A stretch of 64,000 nt of DNA from Brachyhypopomus gauderio (Eukaryota; Chordata; Actinopteri; Gymnotiformes; Hypopomidae): NCBI RefSeq assembly GCF_052324685.1, contig NC_135218.1, positions 23,060,851-23,124,850 on the forward strand. Direction: 5' to 3'. Below, in pieces: positions 35,541-48,470 of the stretch. Positions within the stretch are counted from its first letter, which is position 1. Each line of letters opens with the position of its first letter. The translations under genes were made by a program, and so were the position numbers. The notes beneath the pieces are model-generated. The model did no database searches and had not been told where the DNA came from. It saw nothing but the letters and a program-made list of their open reading frames with translations.

Positions 35541-36080
35541 ACCACCAGAGGAGAACACAGGCTCCCACACATGAACCACCAGAGGAAAACACAGGCTCCC
35601 ACACATGAACCACCAGAGGAGAACACAGGCTCCCACACGTGAACCACCAGAGGAAAACACAGGCTCCCACACGTGAACCACCAGAGGAAAACACAGGCTC
35701 CCACACGTGAACCACCAGAGGAGAACACAGGCTCCCACACGTGAACCACCAGAGGAGAACACAGGCTCCCACACGTGAACCACCAGAGGAGAACACAGGC
35801 TCCCACACGTGAACCACCAGAGGAGAACACAGGCTCCCACACGTGAACCACCAGAGGAGAACACAGGCTCCCACACGTGAACCACCAGAGGAGAACACAG
35901 GCTCCCACACGTGAACCACCAGAGGAGAACACAGGCTCCCACACGTGAACCACCAGAGGAGAACACAGGCTCCCACACGTGAACCACCAGAGGAAAACAC
36001 AGGCTCCCACACGTGAACCACCAGAGGAAAACACAGGCTGCCACACGTGAACCATCAGAGGAAAACACAGGCTGCCACAC
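35467..36080 (+). repeat. 34-bp minisatellite across the nfe2l2b stop codon
   Basis: About 18 copies of a 34-bp unit containing GTGAACCACCAGAGGA and CACAGGCTCCCACAC. The array starts inside the last coding exon and continues through the 3' UTR. Three long minus-strand frames (about 211-251 codons, WEPVFSSGG-type repeats) run through it and are by-products of the repeat. Confidence 0.97.
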
Positions 36081-36837
36081 GCCCTTAACATGAAAACCTG
36101 CCATGGCACAACACTTCGATTCTACACACCCAACATAGGAACAAATGTACGTAGAGACACTGGCACACTTCACAAAAGGGAGAACCAGTTTATGGTCAGG
36201 AACACTGAATATAAACTTACCAAAATGTATGCAACAGCATTACGGTAATGCGAGAACCTTTGACAGCCCAAACATTTCTATATGAAGATCAATAACAGCA
36301 TAACAGTAATGGGAGAGTAATCTTACACATAGGCAAACAAGCATAAACACACCCACATAATCGTTCAAGATAACAGCCAGACTTACAGATCACAGTACAA
36401 CAAAGATGCTGGAGTCTGCTGCTGTAGCCACAAACTCACCACAGACATGATGGTCACCTGTGTCACACTGAACGCACATGTTATCGGCTCAAAAAAAAAA
36501 AACCCAGTCCACTTAGTGCCTGTGTCTCAATTTCACGCCTTGTGAACAGGCTGGATCAACCATCCTGCTGTGTGTGTGCACGGGTGGATAGAACACAGAA
36601 TGACACGTACACGCCCAGTTAAATACACACAGAAAGAATGTGTATTACATCAACACGTGCCTCCCTGAAGCTCGTATGAACGTTGTGTAACTATGCATGA
36701 AGCAAAGGTGATATGTTTTCCTCTTTACTGGACAGGACATTTAGGAACATGTGTTTGCAGGATTCATCATGCAACAACCTTAATCTGAGCTTCATTCTGG
36801 CTGTATGGCCTGATAATCTTGCATCTCCTCTTATCAA

Positions 36838-36843
36838 AATAAA
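36838..36843 (+). terminator. nfe2l2b: Poly(A) signal of nfe2l2b
   Basis: AATAAA about 1.3 kb after the stop, the first good signal beyond the minisatellite. Confidence 0.55.
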
Positions 36844-36859
36844 GACTGAGAATGTTTGA

Positions 36860-37730
36860 GCTGTGACTGATGTCTATGTGGCTTTTCTTTACGTCAGGCA
36901 GGTGGTCTGACGAAGGTCTTTATCTTTAACTTCATTGTCATTAAAAAGACTTTGTGGCTTGACACTGACGTGTCACATGTCCATAGGAATATATGCCATA
37001 ATATCAACATATTACTGCTTCTCATAACTCTTATGCCAGATGGTTTATACATCACCAAACCATAGCACCCTTCCAAATAAAATTCAAACAAGGTCATGGT
37101 ATCATTGGTTGTTGTTTTCAGCACTAACGGTGTGGTCTTGTGGAGAATATTATTTTCACTCTAGGCGTGAGTAAATGAGCAAAAGCCAATACCTTGAGGT
37201 GTTTCACATCTAAAAAGGGGAAAGTAATCTGTAGACATAAAAGCAGGTTTCACACGTCACTTAACACTGAACGTAAGTAAGCCCTCTAGTGGACATTCAA
37301 TACCTTAATCACTATTTCCTCAGTATCACTGCAATTACTAAAACCATTTCAAATAGGCCCCTTTTCTAGGCAAATTAAAGCTAATCATAGGATGTAGATT
37401 TGCAATTGTCTGTAATTTAATATGAAAGTTTATTAAAGTCCAGAACAGCACCTAATCTGTTAATTAACCATAAATAAAGCATCAGGTATTGACAGGTGTC
37501 TTAAAGGTAGTACTCTTGAAAGTTAATACATTGAGGTTCATTTCATTTGTTGACAACAAATGTAGAATCATTATAAAATCAATAATTTGGTTCAGCGAAG
37601 GCTGAAATGCAGACTGTGATGGTAATTTCTAGAAAACAATTCAACCCCCCACCCCCTAGCATTTACATTTGAAGTAATGCACAAGCATACTCAGACGCAA
37701 TAGACACACCATGTGTAAGCAGTTTGTAAT
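36860..37730. other. Intergenic between nfe2l2b and mtx2
   Basis: Convergent 3' ends; AT-rich, no gene or named repeat recognised. Confidence 0.5.
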
Positions 37731-37736
37731 TCTGAT

Positions 37737-37742
37737 TTTATT
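37737..37742 (-). terminator. mtx2: Poly(A) signal of mtx2
   Basis: TTTATT on the plus strand, i.e. AATAAA on the mtx2 strand, about 340 bp after its stop codon. Confidence 0.55.
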
Positions 37743-38078
37743 ATTCCCTGTAGAATAACTCAGTTTTTTCTGTGTACACAATAAACCACAAATCAACAAG
37801 CTACAATGGCAAAAAAAAAAATCATGAAATATTACACCTATTATACCTACAGTTCAGTCTGTCTGTATAATGTATTCTTCCAGCAGGTATACATGACATT
37901 GCTTCTGGCAAACTGATTGGGAGCGGATGGAATACTCAGTGTTGATGAAGGTTCATCACAGAGTGACTTGTCCACCTATTGTCTTCCTCTGTGGGTACCA
38001 ACGTGTATTTGATGCCACAGGATCAATTCACAATCGCTTCACTTCAGAACAGCAGAGAAAGGGAAGTTAGGTGTGGCT

Positions 38079-40256
38079 TCAAAAAAGGGACGGGCCTTTT
38101 GAGTATGGTGAGGCTGCTGATTGGCTGTCTCTGTCCTGCTCCTCAAAATACGCCTGTTCGATTCGTCGACAGAAGGAGAGCAGGTTGCTGAAGGACTTTA
38201 TCCTCTCGCTAAGCTGGTCAGTGGTCAGGCGTGTGGTCAGGATCGTGAACAGGTGACCAAAGACTAGCGCATCCAGCTCGGTCGGCCTGCATTCGTTTCA
38301 ACAAGGCATGCTTTAGAATTCATAAAGCATTATAATACACATAAGAGTAGCTGTGAATGTGTACATTGCTTACTGCTTATTGAAGAAGTATGGCTGTGTT
38401 CCAAGACGCTGTGAAAGAGCCTGACAACACTGACTAACATCCTCGTACACCTGAGAACACACACACACACACACACGTCACACACACACAGCCAGCTCTG
38501 AGCTGCATAACACGCATATAAGCCACATTTATTTAAGATAAAAAGACTTCCGGTCTAACACACAGACCAACCTGTTCAAGACTTTTTCCTGCCCAGCCAA
38601 TGGCGTTCATTTTACGTCGAACCTCCCACTGCTTCTGATAGGCCAGAATGTGATTGAGGGGCCAAGAATACGGACTACTGTAACGCTGCCTTGTGATCTA
38701 ATCAAACGTGAACACAATTCTGCTTTGGATGGTTTGTGTAATGGAGGCCATGTTATATGTAATAAGATCATGTTATCAGAGCATGACTGTGTGTTTGACC
38801 GACCTCTGAAGATGTGGTATCATCACACCACTGAATATACAACTAGAAAGAAAGACACACAAACAGCTTACAGTGGATAATATGAAGTGTAGTAAGGGTA
38901 AGGTGTTTCTACAGGAGTGATAATCAGCACCCACAAACCTGTGTCTGCCACAGCCTGCATCGTGGGGGTGGGGCATATGTGAGGAGGCGTGTACTGTGAA
39001 CTCTACCTCTGCCGTGAGCAGCATGTTGTTGACCAGCTCCATGTAAGCTTTCATCTCTGCTCTCTGGACATCGTCCAGGCCATCACTCAAAGAGTGTCCC
39101 TACAGTGGAGGGGAGAGACATTCATTACCTCAAAGCGTGTTGGCATCAGGCATGAGAAACGTGCAGAGAAAGACAGAAGGGTCTATGGCTTGGGCTTGCC
39201 TTTGCTTTCGTGAACTGCACAATAGGACCTAGTTCTGAAACAACCTGGTTACCAACATGGATGAACGGAACCTTTCCTGCAAGTGGAACAGAAGAAAGTG
39301 AAACGTCTGTTTTCTGACATCAGTTAATCGATCCTGAGTACAGACTCATTAGAAGATCAATAGATAAATAGATCAATAGATATTCTATTTCATCAGAGTA
39401 TTCTAATGGAAGCGGTCAGCCTCTAAAATATGAGCACACAAAATAGTGAACACAGCATTACCGGATGGTGACATGTACTCAGCGTTGGCACGACAACACA
39501 CTCGCACCGGGAGGCCACACATCCTTAGGTACGCCTGAGGAACAGAGGAACACACCAGTACTGGACCCACTGGGAACGACCACAGTGGGAGAAAGAGAAC
39601 TGGTGCATGGGGGCTTAAAATGTGAGAGGGGGTCCATGTTTTCCATTTACCTGAACTGCCAAGGAGGATGCACAGTCGGACAGCAGGATTTGATCCTCTG
39701 CGGGGTGGGAGACAAAACGTTGGGCTTTAATAACCTGTTACAGGCGAGACTCTGGATCTGGGGCTAATGTTGTTGCACGTCCTACCTCGCAAAGGCTGAT
39801 ACAGCACAGCGTTCTCGGGCCATGGCTCCGCAGCTGTGGGACAGAGGTCAGGTCACACACTGTATATTATGCAAAATTAGTTCTGTGCGGTTGTATTTTC
39901 ATTCAACATTCAGCCACACCCTCGGCGCAAATTCAATCGTGCCGGTTAACACTTTAGTCGTGTGCTAAACAAAACAGCAGAGAAACATTCTACACTACAC
40001 TCAAATGCGCGGCTAGGCTAACGCGGCTAGGCTAGCAAGGCTAAAATAGCGCGGCTAAGCTACCGCGGCTAGGCTAGCGCGGCTAAGCTAGCGCGGCTAA
40101 ACTAGCGCGGCTAAGCTAGCGCGGCTAAACTAGCGCGGCTAGCGTTGATCCGCGTTCTTCTGTTTGTCTTTAACGTCGCTGCCGCGGCGAACGCAAATCT
40201 AGACGAAGACACCGACCTGCAATCTGAGATACAAACGCCTCCGCAGCGAGGGACAT
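38079..40256 (-). CDS. mtx2: Metaxin-2
   Basis: Subunit of the mitochondrial outer-membrane metaxin complex, associated with SAM and protein import (family knowledge). Ten exons on the minus strand: 40256-40217, 39833-39786, 39697-39651, 39534-39462, 39276-39200, 39099-39007, 38842-38804, 38697-38572, 38450-38374, 38286-38079; phases agree and give 275 residues (human 263). The start reads [13 protein letters not shown], as in human. Other landmarks are [96 protein letters not shown] and [12 protein letters not shown] (GST-like C-terminal fold). The tail after YFEEQ is about ten residues longer than in human. The intron after 39200 uses a GC donor (AAG|GCAAGC). Flanked by nfe2l2b and the mir-10d locus, as MTX2 flanks HOXD in human. 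Confidence 0.96.
40005..40146. repeat. GC-rich minisatellite in mtx2 intron 1
   Basis: About nine imperfect copies of a 15-bp unit GCGCGGCTAAGCTA. Confidence 0.9.
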
Positions 40257-41526
40257 GCCGGCGTTCACCGAGGCGCAGCGACACGCGTCAACGAGGTTAT
40301 CACGAACGGAGACCTTTGGTAGGAAAACGCATCAGTTTGTTACACAAGGACAAGGTAGCTAAGAGCTAGGTGGCGTGACGTATTTACGTTTCCTGCCTGT
40401 TGTCCAATCACACGCAGCCACTTCCTTCCGTCGTAACGTCAAAGGTCCGAAGTACCATATGTCGTGCTCCATATAGTAAAATATGTTAAATATTTTTTTA
40501 TATATTAAACCTTTGCCTGTGGTAATAATAGTTGAATGATGACAATCCTATACAATACTGATGACATTCAGTTTTGTTTTGGACGCAGCATTGTTTTTAC
40601 ATTCATGCAGATGCATACGTTAATGCGTTTTATACGAGCGTTTGATGAAAATGTGACTGTAAAGGAGATATTGCAATACTATATTGAACTATATGCTTGT
40701 GCAATCGGTCTGGAATTCTTATTTAACGTCTCTGTACCAATTTTTAAAAAATGCGAAACAGCATTCTTCATTTTATCCTGAGAGATATTTTATATACCGT
40801 CGTTCACTTTGTTCCGTTTTAAAATCGTTCATTTTAAACTGTCTTTTTAGTGGACTATGGGCTATTCGTCCACGTTCGACGTTGCAATAATTTTCCTTGT
40901 TGCTAATATTTTTTTCCTACATAGGCTAAGCTACGACGAAACCCTGAATCAGATATAATTATATAAATCATTTCTGTAGGGTTTAATGATTGGTTCAGTT
41001 GATTAAAGCCAAAGGCAAAAAGTATGCAATAGATTATCACTTGATGTTTGTATGATGTCAGTATGATATAGGGTCTAAGAACTGTTTTTATATGCTGAAA
41101 ATGTATTGACGGATTACAAATTGCTCGTTTGGTATTCGCATCTTTATTTATTGTAACTTGACGAGATACAACAGAAGTTAAATGAACAAATATAGTGAAT
41201 TACAATTATCTTAAAGATAATTATTAATTTCAGCAAGCTACTGACCATAATTAAACGAACATTTTCCATTAAAAAATGACACTCTCAATTTTGACGACAG
41301 TCTTGAGGCTATAATGAGCTGCAATCTGATCGTCTCACCCAAGCGTGTCTAATCTGTATAAAGGAGGAAAAACATTTATACGGAGCTCAACCTGAAAGAC
41401 AAGAAGAAAAAAAAAAAACAATTCGCATGGAATTCATACAAAACACAATCTAAATTAATAGGGGAGAAATTAAATTAAACTGCCTGATTAAAATGTCAAT
41501 TATGTCAATATGGACTTCTTTATTTT

Positions 41527-41576
41527 AGCTATTCTATTCTATTCTATTCTATTCTATTCTATTCTATTCTATTCTA
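41527..41576. repeat. (TTCTA)n microsatellite
   Basis: About ten pentamer units near the 3' side of mir-10d. Confidence 0.95.
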
Positions 41577-41694
41577 CAACTTACCTGTATTTTATTTGAA
41601 GTGGTGATCAAATTGAAAAATATATGGAAGAAATTGCTTGTAATTTTATTTTAATGATCAAATATCAGACATGTTAAAAGCTCAGAGGCGTTGC

Positions 41695-41788
41695 TTTTGC
41701 ATCGCCCATATACCCCCCTAAAACCGAATCTGTGACTATGACGTCCAAACACACATTCGGTTCTACAGGGTATATATAGACGACGGAA
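41695..41788 (-). ncRNA. mir10d: microRNA precursor mir-10d
   Basis: On the minus strand the 5' arm (41772-41750) contains ACCCTGTAGAACCGAATGTG, the mature miR-10 sequence with the GTG variant known from miR-10d. The 3' arm (about 41732-41711) reads CAGATTCGGTTTTAGGGG and pairs with it across a loop of about 17 nt. Flanks GTCTATATAT and TATATGGGCGATGCAAAA match those of vertebrate mir-10 genes. mir-10 genes sit next to Hox4 paralogues and target Hox transcripts (known). Its strand matches the orientation Hox genes would have, judged from mtx2 and lnpk. A 74-codon frame overlapping it is coincidental. Confidence 0.96.
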
Positions 41789-43439
41789 CCGAGCTTAGAT
41801 GGAACTTTAACCTTATAAAAACCCGAAGGATTAAAAAAAATATGTGTAATGCAGTCTACAGGTTCGATAGTGACTTCAGAATTCGTTGTGTTTTCCATGG
41901 ATCATTATATTAATTTTAAGATGTAAAATATCAATTATTGTTTTAAAAGAAAATATATATAATAGAAAAAATGTATATAATGCTAAAAATCCCGATGAAA
42001 ATAATGCGTCCCTATATTGCAAATTGCTAGGCTATTTCAAAAAGCTGATCTGAGAGGTAAAATAATGTAAGCATCTCACGTGAGCTATCAGAAATGCTGT
42101 AATTAAGATTATATTGCTATATAGGTATCATATAGTTTTGCCATGTCATACTGTAAATGTTAATTTGACGTTAAATCCAACTACTGTAAAAATACACGAC
42201 TAAAATGTGTTATAAAATAATTCTCTTTCTCCTCCTCTCGTTGTCTTCTTCTCTTTTCCTCACCGCAATGCAGTAAAGTAATAAATTTCGAGAAGACGCT
42301 CACGTTCACGTTTTCTGTTCAAGCACATACTCGCCTCTAGCAAGTACACGAATACAACTATTAAAGTGATCCTATAACCCTAAACATAGATTCGAAATAA
42401 TTATAACACCATTAGCAGACATTTTCGTGGATGATAGATTAGTCGGAAAAGAATGCTGTCTGCGAATGAAATTGTCACAAAGGATGCAAATCCAGCTATT
42501 TTCACCTGAAAGGGACATTTTACACGTTTAAGTTTTATCAGTTATATAAAAGTAAGCAACTTTTCAACTGAGAAAAAAAATATTTTATTTTTTAAAACAT
42601 TAAGATAAAATATAATAGATTATGTTTTTTAATCGAATGTCTTGAGAATAGTGGACAAAATATTATACTTACCATGTGACGGGTGAGATTCTTGGCCTTT
42701 TAAAACAGTTATTTAAAAAAATCTATTTTTTAAAAGGATCAGTTTTGCTGCAAAACCATAAGAACGCCTCGAATACCCAAGTATCCAACGCATAAGCGCG
42801 TGGGAAAGAGAGAAAAGGGGGCCAAAATTGCCACGAGCCCCTCGCGTCTGATCTGTGGCATCCAATGACGGACGCGCGAGCCTCGTAAAACAATTTTACT
42901 ACCTTGGCTGTAAATCAGGCGGGAGCTTGGATACCTTAGAAACAGCGCAGATTTTCTGTTGCACAATGGTGAGGCCAACCGACCACCAAAATTCACACCC
43001 AACGAGAGGGACTATAAGGAGACAAAAAGATACGTTACAAAGCACGAAATGCTCATTGAAAGCGTTGAATTGCAAGGCATATAATGTATGATTTTTGGCA
43101 CTGTATAGAATTCCATTTATATAAGAAGAATATCAGTTTCTCGCACACTGAAGCTCAAGGATAAAAAAAACCTTTAACAAATTCGTTTTTTATCGTTTCT
43201 CCAAGTAAGAAATAGAAATAAATAACAAAATACATCAATATTTATTAACTGTATTTTATTTCAGACGACTGCTTGTTCAGTTCATTTGGATATTTTGATG
43301 ACTGTGTTTATTTAAAATAATAAATGTACATTTTTATACCTAGTTTATTATTTACTATATTTACCATTAGATTAAACATCTTTACCCTCTTCCAGCGACT
43401 AACCAATTAAGAAATAAATGAAACATGAACATGTCCAGG

Positions 43440-43640
43440 TCCTGTACTACTACCATTATTACGATTACTTCCACTACCACTACTACTACTATTACTATTA
43501 CTACTACTACTACTACTAATAATAATAATAATAATAATAATATTCCTACTTTTACTACAATAACAACAACAATAATAATCATTATCAATATAATAATTAT
43601 CGACATCATCATCAACAGCACAACAATTTGCATTAACTAA
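43440..43640. repeat. Trinucleotide microsatellites
   Basis: (ACT)n and (ATA)n runs with TTA/TCA interruptions; the open frames across it are low complexity. Confidence 0.9.
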
Positions 43641-44313
43641 ATTAACATGAATTAATGTTCATTTTCGGGCCCACCAACACAAAAAGAGACAACTAATAGG
43701 GGATCGGATTGACGTCGTTTACTGTATTCGTCAGAATATTTAAGAGCTTCTGTGGTAGTGTAACATAGAGCTTTCGCAGATAGGGTTTAGGTCAGACTTT
43801 TATTTTGACGACCGTACTGTACTGTAAGTAGAACCCGGATGCATACTTGCATACTTCACAGTGACACTACTTAGCTACAATTGCGGTGGTCGTACTAGGT
43901 AATAAGTTAATGTTGTTCTTTTCTTTTCGCTTGCATGTACTTTTGACACAGTTGTGCAGCCATAATCCCAGATCTGTTCACTGTACTGTAGTGAAGGGTA
44001 CAGGAGTATTCTTGCGTTAGGTGATATCTAGGTTACTTGTTAGCACGCTAGCTAGTGACTATAAAGATAGTAGGTAGTGTGTCATCTTCATCAAGCGGGT
44101 TTATCCAGCGAGCTGCTGGGACCTGAAGAAACGCCTTCCCACTCTCATATAACGTTTGTGTGTGTGTATTTTGTACATTTTGTATCAGGTCGGTATTAGG
44201 ATAGTCGTTCACTGTGCGACTTAAGCGATGTTGTTGGTGGTCTGATGAACACTCCTGTAGTCTAATGTGTCTTCTGTAAGATGGCGCTGTGGAGGGTTGA
44301 CGGGGTCTGATCT

Positions 44314-44363
44314 CAGAGACCGTATATATAGTATGTAGTATATATATACACACACGGTCTCTG
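44314..44363. repeat. Palindrome with AT-rich loop near the lnpk 5' end
   Basis: CAGAGACCG and CGGTCTCTG flank a TATATA-rich loop of about 32 bp. Same arms as the palindrome at 21619-21646. Confidence 0.8.
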
Positions 44364-44466
44364 GTCTGATTCAGACACGCTGGTGGTGTCTAGACGCAGA
44401 AGCAGTCACAGACCACCTCCACCGTTTACTGTTGTGCAGGTGTAGAAGAGGGGGCTCGCAGAAACA

Positions 44467-47400
44467 ATGGGAGCTGTTATCTCCCGGTGGAAGGTGTGTA
44501 TTTATTACCGAACCTTTCTATTAATAACAGATGTCAACATTTAGAAGATTTAGATCTGTGCCTAAATCTTCCTGGGTGGTAAATTGCTTTCAGTTCACAT
44601 TTTTTTAAACAAATCTTGCACTTACAGGCAAAGCCTACCACAGTGGAGCTGCTGGAGGATCTGGATAAGGTAAGATCTAGAACACCAATGTTTACAGCTC
44701 TGCTTTTGCGTGTCTTGTGTAGTAAAGGCTTCTAGCAGCAATCCCAGTGTGTGTGTGTGTGTGTGTCTCTCTTTTCCACACTTTCTCTGTCATCTTCCCC
44801 CCTCTGCTGACCGGTTGATTGGCAGGTTGAGGTTTTCGCTAGACAAACTTTATTGTTTCAGAGAGTTGAGTCACGAGCGTGTTCTGGGTCAGAGCCACCC
44901 TGTTACGATGCCTGTCAGCTAACGTTATGGCTTGCGTGTGGTGGTGTTTTTGTAGGATATAAAGGACCTTGAAGAGTTCCGTGCGAAGAACCAGCGCCTG
45001 CAGAAGTTATGGGTTGGACGGCTGCTCTTCTACTCCGGCGCCCTCTACCTGTTCACCTGCGTGTTTGTGTACTACCTGTACCTGCCCGAGCAGTGGGCCG
45101 CCCGTCTGGTCACCGCCCTGCCCCTGCTCCTCTTCCCCGCGCTGTGAGCCTCCCACGCACCACACGCCTCTGCGTCCTGGCCTGAATGGCCTCAGAACGG
45201 CACCGTTTACAGTCTGCTTAGCTCATCGGACACATTTACAATAGTTTTCAGACTTTCACAGCCTGAACTCTTATTTCATATTACAAGTCTACAAGTATGT
45301 GTGTTAGACACGTCACCTGTTCCTGGTTTGGTCATGGTGTGTTTTATGTTCTCTCTCTGTCTTCACAGAGTGTGGTTTGCACGCAAGCTGCTAATCTTCC
45401 TCTTCTCCAAGCGCACGGAGAGAAACAGTGAGTGTGTGAGGCTCGATGTGGGGGATTCTGGTGGGTGGGGCTTCCCTGCTGTGTCTAGGAGACTGCCACA
45501 GAGGAGGCGTGTGTTTCTGATGGGCCTTGATCAGCAGCTGATTGAGGATGTGAAATCAGTGGCTCCTCCCCCAGCCCACAGAGTGCCCACAGGGCCGAGA
45601 AACTACGGGGCTTCCTGAGCTACAGAAGCACTATTAGATAAATGACCAAAGCAGAAACATTTTAATTTATATATCTATTTATTTTAAATGGTCTGTTTAC
45701 AGTAAACGAGCGTTCCTTTACTGTATGAAGTGAAGTTAACATTTCTCAATGATTCTTCTTTACGTTATGTAACTGGATGTGCCCTGAATGTTTCAGAGAT
45801 GCTGTGCTAAATCTATTTTAAGCATAGCTACCCCCACGTGACACACAGTGTCAAACCATTTAGCTCTTCATTTGAGCACTTTATATTGAAAGCAATATCA
45901 TTGTCATATAGTGTGCTACTTTTTTAATGGTTGAAATGGCTTTTTTCTCCTTTAAAAAGTGATACACCTTTATCACCAGAGGTCAGATTTGACCTGCGCC
46001 TTGTTCCCACTGCGTGGTGGGATCACACGGCCTCCAGGGGGCAGTGTGATTGTCACTTATGCCTGAAAAGCTTTCTGGCACTCCAGGTGCTCATTTGGTT
46101 ACACCGAGTCATTGGCTGAATGATCTGTTGGGTGAAGCTGACCTGAAATGTCGAATTCATTTGTTTGCACATTTGAACAGATTATTTGCCAATGCATGTT
46201 TACTCTTTTTTTCAGATGAAAAATTAGAGGACTTGAAAGCAGAAAAAAGAAAAATAGTAAGTGTGTGTTTTTGTGTGCATATATTTAGTGTGTGTGCTTG
46301 AGTATAATGACATAATGAAATATAATGAGTCTTATTGTGCGTCCCAACGTAGCATATTGCATGGTGAGTTTCATACCTACAGTTCAGTATAATAACAAGA
46401 CACTAGTCAGAATGAAAATGCAATACCTGTGATGTGTGTTCTCACTAAATAAATAGTTTTTATTAAATTTAATGTGATTTTGTCTTTACAGCTTGAAGAA
46501 GTGATGGAAACAGAGACGTACAAAAATGCCAAGTTGATTCTGGAGAGATTTGACCCTGAATCAAAGAAGAAAGCGGTGTGTCACTGTTTTGTATGAGGGC
46601 ACTGGCTAATATTACCAGATCCCTTAACTGCAATAAATGCATTGTGTCTAATTAGCTGATGGTCATGAATAATGCATAAAAAATAATGCAACGTTTATTT
46701 TAATAGGAACCAGAAGCTACTCCAGTCCGACCTCAAATGACTCCCAGACCTGGTCAAGGTGTGTATTACTACGCACGTTAATCTGTGTACGTGATTGAGC
46801 AAAGATTCTAAATGTCTCATCTGTGTTATCCAAAGATGTTAGACAGCGTCACGTTGCCATGGCTACTCCAGGGCCCATGCCCCGCCCCATGACCCCTGGA
46901 GCCACGCCCCTCCGCGCAGCTCCCGGGGGCCCTCCAGAGAAAGGTCTCGCTGCTTCTGCCTCCAGCCCGGCAGGAACCATCAGCATGGAAACCCCGCCCT
47001 CCGTGAGGAGGAGCCTGAGTCCTTATTCGCCAGTACTAGGACCAGGTGAGACGCGTGTGCGTGTGTCATATACATGTAGATCTTACTTCTGTTTCCTGTA
47101 ATCTCTCTCTGTGGGACGGCTCCATTGCTATATGGATTCTCTCCAGCACACACATGCAGCCAGAGCTTTAATAGTCTGGGGGGGGTCAGAGCTTAGCACT
47201 GTTCTATAATGCGTGTGCCACCGCAGCGTAAAGCAGTCGTGCCCACAGCCGTGCCCACAGCCGTGCCCACAGTCGTGCCCACAGCCGTGCGTTTGCCTGG
47301 GTCTCGAGTGGGCAAAATGTGTTCAGAGATTCAGCATCTCCAGTACCCCATGACCCTGAGCCCAACGATGACGTTCAGCAGATGAGACTTTAATGTGTGA

Positions 47401-47857
47401 CGATGCATTATGAAGTGATGATGATGATTACAATTCCGCCCTGCAGGTATGTACCCCCCGGGCCCGCCTTTGGCCCGGCCCGTACTGCCACGAGAGCGTG
47501 GTGCGCTGGACCGGGTCATCGAGTACCTAGTGGGAGATGGACCTCAAAACAGGTGCTGACACAGAGGGATGTTTTTACACACATCCGTCTAGACATAACA
47601 CGCCGTAACCGTTCATAACACGCAGTCCTTCTGTAGAATGAGTAGTAGATAGAATGAGTAGTCTTACCAGTATTACAGCTTTTAACACTCACTCTCTCTC
47701 TGTCTCAGATACGCTCTGATTTGTCAGCAGTGTTGTTCTCATAATGGCATGGCCTTGAAGGAGGAGTTTGAGTATTTGGGTAAGATATTAATGCACAGTT
47801 CATACAGCTGAACAGTTCATAGTCTGAAAGGTGTATATAGATATAGTCTATTGAGTG

Positions 47858-47889
<32 letters not shown>

Positions 47890-48420
47890 TCTTCAGCCTT
47901 CCGCTGTGTGTATTGCTACTTCATGAACCCTGCACGGAGAACAAGGCCCCAGGCACCACGACTCCCTGAGTTCAGCTTTGAGCGCAGACTCCGCTCAGAC
48001 TCTCCTGACCCACAATCTTCTGCGGCCGTGGATCCTCCAGGGCAGAGCGACACCCACAATGGTAACCACGTCACACTTCACGTTCTTACATCACCAACAT
48101 CGCGACCATCAGGTGTCCGGCCGAGACCGCTCAACTGAGTTCATTTCAAGTTCACCGTGTGCTTGAGAGAGAATGTATTTGAAGTTGACCATTTTGTTTG
48201 TGTATATGTATGTGTTCTAGAGGGTTTAGTGTCGAACCATCCGAGCCGTTCATCTCTGGGTGTTGCACCCTGGAGCAAAGTCCATGGTTTCAGGACAAAG
48301 TCCACAGGTCCTCTAGCCTACATCCTGTCCCTCTTAAACCTGCATGTTATGGCCTCTGATTGACTCGCACATATCTGCCACACTTTTACTTGCTTGCACG
48401 CTCTCTCTCTCTCTCTCACT

Positions 48421-48470
<50 letters not shown>

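Larger units (their letters stand above)
40300..44430. other. HoxDb remnant locus without Hox genes
   Basis: The interval between mtx2 and lnpk is where HOXD genes and EVX2 lie in other vertebrates. No homeodomain motif (WFQNRR-type) was found on either strand, only the mir-10d hairpin, microsatellites and AT-rich DNA. A CpG-richer patch at about 42750-43010 stands out. Mammalian clusters span about 100 kb; this remnant is about 4 kb. Confidence 0.8.

Noticed and set aside
35341-36173. Three overlapping minus-strand frames of 211-251 codons
   Set aside because: All run through the 34-bp minisatellite antisense to the NRF2-like gene; their periodic peptides follow from the repeat.
41674-41898. 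74-codon frame covering the mir-10d hairpin
   Set aside because: The conserved unit is the hairpin; the frame has no homology or coding features.
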